Assembly (NCBI RefSeq): GCF_000247815.1
Contig: NC_021674.1
Span: 14,025,562 to 14,089,561, forward strand
Origin: Ficedula albicollis
Taxonomy: Eukaryota; Chordata; Aves; Passeriformes; Muscicapidae
Direction of reading: 5' to 3'
Length of the DNA stretch: 64,000 bases
In this document: piece by piece, positions 40,090 through 64,000 of the stretch
How the letters are laid out: the number at the start of each line of letters is the position of its first letter
Position numbering within the stretch: the stretch's first letter is position 1
Notes under the pieces: model-generated
Databases searched by the model: none
What the model was told of the DNA's origin: nothing
What the model saw: only the letters and a program-made list of their open reading frames with translations
Program-made: the position numbers and the translations under genes

Positions 40090-43000
40090 CTTAATATGCT
40101 AGCAGGAGGTCCAGGTTTTTAGATTTCTAAGATGCTGTTTGGGGCTGGAGAAGGATGTGAAGACAATAGTAAGTTGGAGTACCAGTAAAAACTCCCAAAG
40201 TTATTTGAAATCCCTTGTATGAGCTGATAAGGTCTTTGAGGAAGGGCAGCATACTGCTTCCCTTTTTGAGGTTTGCCTGTTTGCTGTGCTGCAAGGTGTG
40301 CCGTGCATTTTGGAGGAGTGGGGGAGTGCAACCTGAGCTCTTGCCCAGAGCTGCTCAGAGCCATGGCTGCCTCCCCTTGGCAGGACCACAGGGTACAAAA
40401 AAGGTCCTTGGTCTCCCCTCCCTGTTCATAAAATACTCTTCCTGCTTTCTGCCTTTTTCCAGGCGTGAGTGGAGAGAACAGGAGATCAAAATCTGTCATG
40501 GTTCAAGCTCTCTGGAGGAAATCATGGCATGAGTCGAGCTCTCCCACCACTCCCAGAATTACATCTCTGCTTGCAAAGATAGGGCCAATACTATGCTTCC
40601 ACACCTCCCAAACATCAGAAAAATAAACTTGAGCAATCCAAAGCTAAATAGAAATAAAATGCAGGCTTTGTGCACACAGTGAATTATTTATATTTTTAAA
40701 AAATCATTCTTTGAGGGTTGCTGCTGTATTCAGCTTGGATTTCAGATAACCCAAAAAAAAATTAACCACTCTCATTTATATTCTTAACAGCTATTCATTG
40801 CAGCAAGGTTGATTTCCCATGATGTTTGATATTGGCTACAACAAAGTTTTGTCTGGACAGATTAGTGCAAAAGGATTGTTCTTCATGCAAGCATACGTTT
40901 ATCCCCACAAGAAAAAAATTCAGCCTGTAAACAAGATCACATGTGATTAATTATTTAGCAAATGCTATCTCCCAGTCTTTCCATTTGAGAATTTTAAATT
41001 ACCCAGCCAGAAGCCAGAAACTACTCCATTTAAGGTAGCTGCTCTGTTACACAAAGGTAACAGAAGACAGTGAGACTGAACAGTCTGAAATCAACAAAAA
41101 ATCTACACTTAGCTTAGACTGGGAAAAAAAAAATTAAGAATACAGTGACAGAAAAAACCTCTCATTTCAGCAATGCCATGACTGCAAAAATCTAGGAATG
41201 CTGATGCCATATAAGTCATTACTGCAATATGGCACAACACATTTTTCTACAGTCCTGATGAAAAACCAGGATTGTCACCCACACATTTCTCCACCTATCA
41301 TTGCCAAAGGTACCATGTCCTGTGTTTCCACATGCATATTCCTTGACACTGACTGACTTGAAGAGTACATGGAGCCACTTGCCAAGCCCAGCTGGAGGGA
41401 AGCCACTTCTTTACTCACTATACAAGTGGGCTGAAACTGCACAAGAGCCACCACATATCTGCTCCCATCTCCATGAGCTGCCAAGTGATTGCATATCCAG
41501 GCACTGCCTGCACTCCTCACACTGTGAGTTGGTTTGTTTTCTCAGCCTGTACATTTGTACTAAGATCTGTTCTACAGGATGAACCCGCTAATCACATCCT
41601 GCAGAAGATGGATCTTGCTGCCCCAAGGCTCAAACTCAAGGGATTTTTCTTGATGATGACCCTCAAATTCATCCCAGACTGAGCCACCTAGCAGAGCTAT
41701 CTGCATCAGTACCTCTCCACTTCTCTAATCTGATCAATTTTTGTGGTTTGCAACTCGCCAAATAAATAATTTCAGATGAAAATACTCCACAGTGAAAATA
41801 TGTCATTGATGTGTAACTCTGTGATAGTAACCTTTGTGATAGTAACCACCTTTGTGGTAGAAACTACCTCTGACCCTGAAAAATTAAATCAAATAATTAT
41901 ATGTAGAATGGTTTTAAAGTCAGGAAAAAGGCTGGCAGTCTCAGGATATTAAAATTGAGTTTTGATGTTTATTATTTCTGTCTTAGCAGTAATTTCTTGT
42001 CTGAAATCCTGGTTGGTTTTCTCCTCTATCCTTTTAACTTATCAGATAATTACATGGGTTTTTAAAGCTGTATCATTTCACAAGTTTGGTCCAAATTCTC
42101 ATTGATAACTATGAAAATTAAATGTTTCTTGGGTGAACATTGATGCTTTACAGGGGCTTCCCCAGGAGGCAACTAACCAACCATTTGACTAATTCCTCTG
42201 TCACCACTAGAAACAGCTGTTCCTCTCACTGGTTGGTACGAAAGTTTAGCTAAAGCCCATTCTTGGGGGGAAAATATGCTTACCTCTTGAATAGATGATA
42301 TCAGAGACAGAGGTTTTCATAATATCTTGAGAACCACTGGACAATTTCCTGAAGTATCTTAATCCTGCTTCCTTATTCTTATTCCTTCTTTCTTATTCCT
42401 TATTATTATTATATCTTATTTCTTTGGGGTATGGATGGTCACAGAATTTAGTGGGGAGTTTTAATCCATTTAGCAAGTGTTCTAGCTGCCCTGTGCAAAT
42501 ACTGCTACTATTCAGATAGTTTTCCCCCCATCTAAGCCAAGAAAATTATTTTCCTGTGTAGATGCAAGAGAGAAAGTTTAGCTGATGTCTGAGACCCATT
42601 TGCCTTGATAAAACTGATCCTCTCCTCTGGTTCAACTCAGGACAAAGAGCACTCCTTAGACATTTGAATATTACTTCTGCACATCTTAGAATAATTCAGT
42701 CTTTTGCCTTTCTTCCCCTAAGGCACATTTAATATATCCTCTGTGTAAGCCATTCAAAGGCTCCCAGAAATTACTTCAGAGCCTGTGTGAGGCTCACTGG
42801 GCTGCAGAAACTGGCCTGAGGCCATTCTGCCTGGTGCTGTGATTCTGCCTGATTTTGCAGTCCAAAATCCACATTGGGCTGGTAACTGATGGGAGGGAAT
42901 ATGTGTCAGTGTGGATGTCCAACAGCTGTTGAGAAAACTCCTGTAAGCAGAATGGATCTTATGCATTGCAAATTTTATTTGCTAAGTTTTAACCCACAGC

Positions 43001-45929
43001 TCTGATGAGGAGGTTTCTTCCAGAGTTGTATCAACTCTGAATAGTCCTGTTTCTGGCTTTTCTGCAGCACACAGCCATGTAAAAACCATCAGCCTGCCTG
43101 CAGATTTCTTTATGGCTTCAGCAGCATCTCTGGGCTGTTTATTTGGAAAAGGATCTTGCAGCGGTTTTGAGGGATTCAGCCATCTGGACACTGTTCTGAG
43201 CACTGAACACTGTATAACAAGAAGATACACAGCAAGAGGCATTCCTGAACTTCCAACATTCTGCTTGACAAGAGCTGATCTACCTGCAAGATGTGCCTAC
43301 AGAAGCTATTTGCTCAGTCTCCAAGGTCACAGGCAGGCACCTTGATCCAGGCCAAGTGCAGGTGCCCCATTAGTTTTGTATATTAATTGTAATCCCTCTC
43401 AAATATTCCCAGATTATCCCAGTTTTATCTGGAGCTGATCCACAGAACTGAGATGAAAACTGAGCAGCCACACACTACTGCAGTGTCGAGGAAAAGCAAT
43501 CAGGGTCCTCACAGACTGTTTACTCCTTGTTTTCCTGCAGAAGGAGCAGGGATTCATGAAGCTGTGAGATGATGTCCATCTACACAATGAGGATCATGGC
43601 TGGGTGATACCAGATCAAGGTATCTCAACACCCGATTTCCAGACCCAGAAGGGGTAGAGCCTCCCTGCCCCCTCAAAAAGCTGTACCCCCTCCCCACCTT
43701 TGCCAAGCAAATTTCCAGTGGCACTGGTGACAAGAAAGGCACAGGAGCTGTGCTGACAGAAGGCTGGTGCCTGTGCAGCTCCAACTGAGAGCAATAGTCT
43801 GGGCGTGCTGAAAACCAAACTCCCATGCCTCCATCTGCGTGTGCAGATGGGGATATTTTTAACCTCTTTCCCTGAATTGCATTTTATGATCAGAAAAGTG
43901 GAGTTATTGCATGTCCAGGTGAATGACATAAAAATAAGTACCTTAATATTTTTGAAGTATTTAGGTACTGTAGCAATGAACATTAAAGGAGAGCCCAGGA
44001 GGAAAATAACAATTGTTTGCTGAGTAAGGTTTGAATGGTGTGTGCAAGCAATTAATGGGGCTGCTCAGGGAACAATGAGAAAAACAGAACTAGCAAACAT
44101 CCACTCATCCACTTTGAGTACCCCTCTTCTGTGCACTGAAGATTTGGAGAAGCTGTGGGAAAATAGTGTGCAGGCATGTACATATTGCACACAAGCTCAA
44201 TATTTGGATTTGGGCAGGCAGTCTAATTCTCTAATTTCTTCTTTTACAAGAAGTGGACTTAAAATAGTTGGGCAAGAAGGTGAAATGAAAGAAATTATAT
44301 CAGAAACATGTTTCCATCACCCCTAAAACTGTCTGTGCCCATCCATCCCACAAACATGGCTTTGCAGCACTTCAGTCCCCAATAGTATAGAAATAAGTTT
44401 GCTTCAAATTCAGTTTTCTGGTGCAACTTAATATTACTTAGTCCTCAAGACAGCAGAAAAAAGGAAGGAAAGAGACTTGATTCTAAAAAGAAGTGTGCTA
44501 GGTCCTTTGTTGCTGAAGGAGGTTTGCCAGTGTTCAAGGACTTACTTTTGTTAGAGTAATTCTATACAGAGAAGAAATGCTCCAATGTGCATCAAGATCT
44601 TTTCTTTGCCTTTCTATCCAGGTACAAGATGTATTTGTACTAAATATTTTGTGCTTTGAAGTGCCAACTTTCTGTATTTGCTGATGAAATAATACAATTC
44701 TGTTGATCTATGCCTCATTAATTTATGTTATTCCATTGAAAAAATGCTGGATTTGCTCAAATATTTTATTATGGAGCATTTAACATATGCTGCAGAAGGA
44801 AATCCAAACTAGATATTAGTGCAGAAGACTGATCTGAAAGAGCAAGTGCTCATGGTCTGTTCTGAGTCATTAAAATCAGAGGAATTGCTGGGATTTCTTT
44901 CAACAGGACCAGGCCAGCACATTCACAGAAGAAGGATGGCTTTATGCAAAAGGGACCCATAGGCCTGCTCTCTATTTTTAGTCCTGACACAGAGCCTCAT
45001 TGCAATCCTGATTTAAGTCACTTAATCTGTGGTGCAGCAATATTAATCTTGTGCTTTATAAGCTCACCTGGCTTCTCCACAAATTACTATAAACCCTCTT
45101 AGAAGACTTAACAAGTTTCTGGCTTTCAGTGATCACACTCAAATATGCAGGCCAGGAACAAAACATATCACAAAAGCTCAAAATCCAAGGAAATACGGAT
45201 AGTGCAGGAAGAAACACCAATGCTAATGCCAAGTGATGCACACAATTTTCCTTCTTTGGGACCTTTCAGCCTCCAAACTTTGTCACCTTGGCCACAGGAC
45301 ACATCCTTACCCATGGAGTTCCTGCTGGCCCCAGCCAGGCACAGCACCTACCAAGTCTGATCCCTGCCCCAGTGCAGCTCTGCAGAGCAAGGCAGCAGCG
45401 CAGCCCCTGGAGCATGATCTGAGAAGAAGCACTTGGTGTGCATGAAAGCCTGAAAGGTCCAGCCTTCGACCAGCTTCACTGCCTGGAAAGTTAGTGTTAA
45501 TATCAACAGGAGGAGGACATAATGCTGGAGTTCTCATTCAAAAAGCTTCTCAAAAGTCTTCATTAAAAGCCACAGCATCTACCCATTTTGATTTTCTAAT
45601 TTTTCTTGATTCTTTTTTAATACGCCTTGATTATACTGCCTTTATTTGCTGTCTCTCTTGCATACAAGGTCCTGATCATCTAACTCTCTGACTCATATGT
45701 GACTCAATCCACCTCAAATCACAGTATTTCCACAAAAGTCAGTGCTGAAAAATGATCCCACTCTTAGTCCTCCCTGGCATCAGAAACTGTGGAGTTGTAC
45801 TGGCATGACCCTTGGTCTGTATTTTCTTTATAGACTTAGTATGAAACTGCTCCTTCCACGACACTCCAGATTCACCCATGTGCCAGTACTCTCCTAATTT
45901 CCAAATCTGAATTACTGCAATACAACTTT
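40090..45929. other. Noncoding sequence, nothing recognised
   Basis: No gene is recognised. At about 41815-41872 an imperfect repeat of GTGATAGTAACC-like words occurs three times, and at 42365-42425 there is a TTATTC/TTATTA-rich stretch. Open frames up to 126 codons have no family resemblance. Confidence 0.45.
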
Positions 45930-46397
45930 ATGAGGAATTTAAACCAGTTTGCTAGTTGTTATTCATTGCACAGCACATTCTTGGAGTTTACTGGCAGGTT
46001 CACAGACACAGAACTCTCCATCCTGCATGCTCTCAGACACATTTCTCTGCTGAATTTGATGAGACTCATCCAATTTCCTTCAAAAGAGGTGGTTCCTAAG
46101 CAGTATTTATTTGTTTTTCTGCTTAAGAACTGTTTGAAATTCAAATATTTTCCTAGGGAGGCAGTAGATATATATGCTATTGGGTTTTGTGCAGTAAAAT
46201 TAAAAAGAGCTTATTTTAAACTTATTACGGTGGTGGTTGTGTTAAAGAGAAGTAAATTATTAAATGAAGGTAACCATAAATCTGTCAGAGTAAACTGTAG
46301 AAACCATTGCCATAGGGTGGTAAAATGGCTGTGCACTGACTATTGTTTTACTATAACAGCTACTATTAAACTGCAGTTTTATCACCACCATTATTGA
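45930..46397 (+). other. 155-codon open frame of unknown significance, probably not a gene
   Basis: This is one of the two longest open frames outside FSHR and the simple repeats (the other is 7599-8096). The predicted product has no signal peptide, no known domain and no repeats; it is rich in Leu, Phe, Lys and His, as AT-rich random sequence would give. There is no obvious splice or Kozak context. I recognise no homologue. The 3' half (46150-46400) has the AT-rich, motif-dense texture of a conserved noncoding element, which could suppress stop codons by constraint unrelated to translation. Both ideas are speculative. Confidence 0.15.
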
Positions 46398-57772
<11,375 letters not shown>

Positions 57773-57905
57773 AGCATGCAGAATTCATGCACACAGACAG
57801 GTTTCCTGCATCACCTTCTGAAACATCAGCAGCTGATCCAGCATGCAGAATTTATGCACACAGACAGGTTTCATGCATCACCTTCTGAAACATCAGCAGC
57901 TGATC
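57773..57905. repeat. Two-copy tandem duplication, 67 bp period
   Basis: Copy 1 (57773-57839) and copy 2 (57840-57905) run from AGCATGCAGAATT to ACATCAGCAGCTGATC. They differ by AATTCATGC against AATTTATGC, TTTCCTGC against TTTCATGC, and one base at the junction. Confidence 0.95.
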
Positions 57906-58567
57906 AGCATCTGAAGCACTATTTTGGAGCACAACCCAGGGATGATCTTGTCATTAAGCTTCATTACTACCAGTTCTCAAGCTCCCATTGTAAGCATTTG
58001 AAGGGAAGAACGAGTACATGGACAGGGCCAATACTACCTAACTTCCTAATGACTTTTAACAAAGTCCCACTCCATGGAAACTAAGTTGTGGTTGCAAAAG
58101 AGCAGACCCCCCTGTTTGAATTATTGCTTGATTAAGGCACAGGAAACACAGCAGTAAAAGGTCAGCTCACCCTGGAGGATAAATCACTAGGAGGGCTCTC
58201 CAGGAAGCTGGGCTGTGCTGGGTCTGTGCTGTCCAACATTCATAAGTGCTCTGGGAAATGGGTGAAGGAAGGAGAAGTGGGGTGGAGGTAGAGGGCAAAG
58301 GGAGACAATGGATTGGCACAGTCTTCTGATGAAACTCAGTGATAATTTATGAAAGAAAATATTCAGTGTAGTAAGGGTGAATTGTCCACCTGAAGACCTT
58401 GCCAGACTGAGTGACCAAGCAGTAGCAGTTGAAATGGAGTGCAGCTACATGTGGAACATAATATATGGCTAAAAGAACCCCAGAATCCTAACCTCACTTA
58501 TAAAATAATGGCTTCTGAGCTGAGCTTACCACCCACTACCATGAGCAGTAAAATCCTGGGGTCATGG
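57906..58567. other. Noncoding sequence, nothing recognised
   Basis: Ordinary noncoding sequence lies between the 67-bp duplication and the antisense CR1 element. No gene or repeat was recognised. Confidence 0.5.
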
Positions 58568-58662
58568 CAGATCAAAGAATGGTTTGGGTTGGAAAGGACC
58601 TTTAGTCCAACCCCCTGCAATGAGCAGAGACATCTTCAACTAGACCAAGTTGCTCAGAGCCC

Positions 58663-58758
58663 GGTCCAACCCTGAGCATTCCCAGGTATGGGGCATCTGC
58701 CACCCCTGGTGGTCCAACCCTGAGCATTCCCAGGTGTGGGGCATCTGCCACCCCTGGT
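58663..58758. repeat. Two-copy tandem duplication, 48 bp, inside CR1
   Basis: Copy 1 (58663-58710) and copy 2 (58711-58758) run from GGTCCAACCCTGAGC to CTGCCACCCCTGGT and differ at one base (GGTATGGGG against GGTGTGGGG). The unit is CR1 3' UTR sequence, so the duplication arose within this element or its source copy. Confidence 0.95.
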
Positions 58759-59095
58759 CCAGTGGTTCAGCAACTTCATCATCAAAACTTTCTTCCCTAT
58801 ATCTAGTCTGACTGTACTCTCTTTTAGTTTAAAACCATCTCCTTCTCCTATCACAGCAGGCCATACTAAAATGTTTTCCTCCATCTTTCTTATAAGTAGA
58901 GCCTTCTTATAGGGCTCTTACAGAGCCTTCTCTCCTCCAGGCTAAACAGTCCCAATTCTCTCAGCCTTTCCTTACACGAGAGGTGCTCCATCCCTCTGAT
59001 CCTCTTCATGACCCTCCCCTGGATTCACCCTGACAGGTCCGTGTCCTGTGCATGCTGGGGACCCCAGAGCCGGATGCAGCTCTGCAGGTGAAGTC

Positions 59096-59445
59096 TCACC
59101 AGGATGGTGCAGAGGGGCCGAATCCCCTCCCTTCCCTGCTGGCCATGTGGCTGTGTTGATGCAGCACAGGATGCAGTGGTTTTATTCTGGGCTGTGAGCA
59201 TAGCCAGCTCATGTCCAGCTTTTCATCCACCAGTACCCTCCAGTCCTTCTTGGCAGGGCTGCTCTCAATCCATCCCAGCCCGTGCTGGTACCAGGGTTTG
59301 CCCTGACCCAGCTGTAGCACCTTGCACTTTGCCTTGTTGAATTCATGGGATTCCCACTGACCCACTTCTCAGACTTGTCCAGGTCCCTCTGGATGGCATC
59401 CCATCCTCATGTGTTAACCACACCACTCAGCTTGGTGTCACTAGC
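59096..59445 (-). pseudogene. CR1 ORF2 (reverse transcriptase) C-terminal remnant
   Basis: The minus strand encodes recognisable CR1 ORF2 C-terminal pieces, in order [47 protein letters not shown] and [15 protein letters not shown]. The first piece is followed by a stop (complement of 59407-59409). A one-base deletion near 59340 then shifts the frame before the FNKAKC block. The remnant is downstream of the catalytic core, so no polymerase motif is expected here. It is a non-functional fossil belonging to the CR1 element around it. Confidence 0.88.
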
Positions 59446-59497
59446 AAGCTTGCTGAGGGTGTACTTGCAGATGACTGATAAAAATACAGTTCAGTGT

Positions 59498-60120
59498 TCG
59501 TTACAAGTAGGTAAATCAGAACATATAAATCAGAAGGAAAGAATATAATCAAAATCACTGTGGCCCCGCTATATCTTGAACACTGCTAACATTTCTGGGC
59601 CATCTGGTAGGAAAACTCCATAGCCAGAGGGAAGAAGGACAGAAAAAAGCAAAACTTCTGGTGAGTCTAGTGAAAAATGAATATCATATTAGCACCAAGA
59701 TATATTCCATCCACGTCTAAATCTGCTCAGCCCGAGGTACCTTCGTGACAGGCTTTGTAGTCACCACTCTACAGAAGGAAAAACTGATACACAGAGATTT
59801 AGTAATTGGCCCAAGGTTACACAGGAAGTCGAAGGCAGAAACAGGTCTGTGCTCAGATCTTCAACTTCTGTCTACAAAACCCAACACGAGGTGTTGAGAC
59901 AAGGGAAATGTTCCCAGAGTGGTACAAATTAGGGCATGGCACACACAGTGTGCCTCGCTGTGAGCCTGTAAATGAATGTTAAACACGGATTTTGAATGCA
60001 ATTATTCTGCCCTAGTCACAGAATATGTTTTAAAAGGCTAACTGGCCCGTGTCAGCTCCCATCACTGAGGACCTCTGTAACCAGCTCACAAATCCAGGGG
60101 TACACTTTGGTGATTAAAAC
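59498..60120. other. Noncoding sequence, nothing recognised
   Basis: Ordinary noncoding sequence lies between the CR1 fragment and the G-rich repeat. No gene was recognised. Confidence 0.5.
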
Positions 60121-60163
60121 AGGGAAGGGAAGTTTCAGGGAAGGGAAGTTTCAGGGAAGGGAA
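60119..60163. repeat. 16-bp G-rich tandem repeat, nearly three copies
   Basis: The unit CAGGGAAGGGAAGTTT recurs with a 16-base period, with GGG triplets spaced by AA. It runs straight into the G homopolymer at 60164. The real locus may be a longer GGGA/GGGAA repeat that the assembly could not resolve. Confidence 0.9.
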
Positions 60164-61740
<1,577 letters not shown>

Positions 61741-61870
61741 GTGATTTTTTTTTTCCTTTCCAATCTTTTTTCTCTGTTTTTGTTTTCGGGGGGTTTTTTG
61801 TTTTGGTTTTTTTTTTGGGGGGGGGATTTTGTTGGTGGTGGTGGGTTTTTTTGGTGGGGGGAGGATTTTT
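61741..61870. repeat. G/T-only low-complexity tract
   Basis: The plus strand is almost entirely T and G, with alternating T runs and G runs (TTTTTTTTTGGGGGGGGGG, GGTGGTGGTGGG). The strong strand asymmetry and several G3+ runs give it G-quadruplex potential. Runs in such sequence are also prone to length errors. Confidence 0.9.
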
Positions 61871-64000
61871 CACAGATGTGAAATAAATACTTGAAACCAT
61901 TTCCTTTGTGGAGCATGTGGAAGATGAAATACCTCACTCCTGGGTAATTATAATCTGAATTCTCTCTTAGGATTTTATGGTTTCCATTTTTTCCTTCAAA
62001 GCTCATCAAACAAATGCCATTCTGTGCTTAAATGGACTGGCCGAAAATATTTGCAATCTGACATAAAGAACACTCAGTTACGTTCTGCTTTGCATATTTC
62101 TCACAGTGCATTTTTCAAAAAATTGGCCAATATTGCAATAAATAACATGTCTTGTCTTACAATGTAAAGGAGAAAGAAGGTGTCCGTGCTGATGGCAGCA
62201 GTGGATGCCAAAGGGAAGAGATACAAAGATCTAAACATGCTGAGGAATTAGCTTCCCTCCCATCCCCCTTGCCAGGTGTGTGTGTGCAGGCTGACACTGA
62301 GCACCCACTTCTTCCCAACATGGATAAGTATGGTGGAGTTTTTTCAATGTTCACCTTGACAAGGCTGTTTCACTGCTACAACATCTTTCTAGATATGTGC
62401 CTGTAGCACTAGAAAGTTTCCTCTCCTTGTTCGCTGCATGAATAGACTTGATCAATCTGCTCTGAGTTAGCTGATAAGAAAAAAACCCAATGTAGCTGAA
62501 TTCTGTTGCATCTCAAACATCTAACAAAAATTTCAAAGGAAAGGGGGAAAAAAATGAGGTGAAAGTCAAAGGAGCTGCAGTAGGGAAATATTGGTATAGA
62601 GTGGTCACAGGAAAATTTACAGAGTGGGTTTGCTTTAGGGAGAGAAACAAAGATAGATGTGACTAACATTCTGCCTCTTTTGAATAATTAAAAGTCATCT
62701 CAAGCTGCACAGTAAATGCAAATGGCAAAGTCAATGTACCATTTATCTCCAAAGTTTGCTGCTCACAGGAGTTATCATTCCCAAGGACTTTTATCAGTCT
62801 TAAAAGCCAAAATGTATTTCCAGGTGCTAAGTGCCATGGGATGCTGCTCTATGTCTGGCCAAGCTGCCATCCTCTACAGACACAAAATGGGATGCCCTCA
62901 TGGGTCAAGTGGAGCTATACCCTCAAAAGAAGAGGTGCTGACTGGAGTCTCCAGTCTGAAATTACCTGTGAAGTTTAATTTACCACCCTTCTGTATTTAT
63001 CTCCATTACACAATCCAAAAATAAAATGCCAGTGCCTGCAATCACCTGAGAAAGACCAGAAAGACTGGGACCAAGGACTACACAAAGAATTGGACTATGC
63101 GGGGAAAAAAACCAAAGCAAAGAATCCATATCATTTGAGGTTAAGAGTTTCAGGGCTTTTAATCAAAATGTATGAAAAGCTACTATACCAGTGTGTAGTA
63201 GGAATCTAAACCCCTGGCTAGACTGGTGTGTCCAGGGCCACAAAGGGCTACTGAAATCAAAGGGGTTCAGGCTGACAGAAAGCTCTGCCCAGAGGGATTT
63301 GAATTAAAGATTAAGACCTTGTATTTTAAGCTCACATCTCTCAGGAGAAAACTCCTTTTATGGAGGACCATAATGACTAAGAGTCATGTTTAGACCATGT
63401 TTTACCATAGGAGGTCATGTTCACTGTTTTACTGTACTTCTTTTTCTGGAGTATTTTTCTCTCAGTTCCTGGCAGAGCATAGATGAGAGGCAACTTACAT
63501 TTTACTCTATGCTGCAATATTACAAGACTTAGCAAAATCCTCTTACCTTTACTCTTTCTGCCAGCGCAATTTGGACAGCTATGACAGATTTGACTGACCC
63601 CCTCCTGCACATTTGTTCCCTACACAGCCCCCTACACAACAGTCCATCAGGTTTCATGCTCCTTCTTTCTCCTCCACATTAGATTTAGCACAGATTCCTC
63701 TGGCTCTACTGAGGCAGCCAGGGAGAGGCACTGTGGTCCAGCAGATGCAGGACCAGCTCCCACAAGAAGCTGTGCCCCTGGCTGTGACATGGGTTTGCAA
63801 AAAACCCAGTGCCCCCAAGACAACAAACTGCTGGTAGCTTGGAGCCCATTTTCAGTCTTTCTTATTTCAGACTCTTAGAAGCACTACAGGCCTATAGCTC
63901 TTTTACCTAGGGAAAGCAACTTTCATGTTTTTACATCTAGTTCTCACCAGGGCGCTGCATTGATTCATGAAAAGACAGTAACAAAGACATCATCTCAAGC
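61871..64000. other. Noncoding sequence, nothing recognised
   Basis: The last 2.1 kb has no recognised exon, RNA gene or transposon. Open frames up to 102 codons (62716-63024) show no domain, and no start of a neighbouring gene is visible before the window ends. Confidence 0.5.

Larger units (their letters stand above)
58568..59497 (-). mobile_element. CR1 LINE, 5'-truncated, antisense
   Basis: Read on the plus strand this is the reverse complement of an avian-type CR1: AGAATGGTTTGGGTTGG at the element's 3' end (58575 onward), then TCCAACCCCCTGCAATG, ACTAGACCAAGTTGCTCAGAG, and CTCCTCCAGGCTAAACAG. Further blocks are CAGCTTTTCATCCACCAG and CACTCAGCTTGGTGTCACTAGC near 59430. About 930 bases of the 3' portion survive, including the end of the reverse-transcriptase frame. 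The 5' truncation falls near 59497. An internal 48-bp duplication lies at 58663-58758. Divergence from the remembered consensus, a stop and a frameshift mark it as an old, inactive copy. Confidence 0.93.

Overview
The window looks like vertebrate, most likely bird, nuclear DNA. The first 1,125 bases are the 3' part of the last coding exon of a follicle-stimulating hormone receptor gene (FSHR), open from base 1 to a TGA at 1123-1125. It carries the end of the extracellular hinge, all seven transmembrane segments and the cytoplasmic tail. Two CR1 retrotransposon fragments with the 3' end typical of sauropsid CR1 elements, and the scarcity of other transposons, point to a bird. A crocodilian or turtle is not strictly excluded.

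The remaining ~62.9 kb lies downstream of FSHR. I found no other convincing protein-coding exon, rRNA, tRNA, CRISPR array or provirus there. In other vertebrates the next gene in this direction is the luteinising hormone receptor gene (LHCGR). I see no leucine-rich-repeat exon or second glycoprotein-hormone-receptor exon, so the flank is best read as the FSHR 3' untranslated region followed by intergenic sequence.

The visible structure is repetitive. There is a perfect (ATGG)233 array at 8849-9780. Three uninterrupted G homopolymers lie at 21448-21662 (215 bases), 53107-53897 (791) and 60164-60975 (812). Ten two-copy direct duplications have periods from 48 to 528 bases. A sense CR1 3' end lies near 17.2 kb, and a 5'-truncated antisense CR1 with a decayed reverse-transcriptase C-terminus lies at about 58.57-59.50 kb. 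A 15-bp perfect inverted repeat lies at 57491-57543.

The G tracts are most likely assembly or base-calling artefacts. The 21 kb tract supports this: it sits between exact copies of its own flank, with a 30-base partial third copy immediately before it. Long open frames in the ATGG and G tracts follow from the repeat period and are not genes. I found no new multi-gene system. The items most worth checking are the artefactual G tracts, the high density of two-copy duplications, the FSHR hinge substitution beside the sulfotyrosine site, and a few motif-dense noncoding stretches that may be conserved elements.
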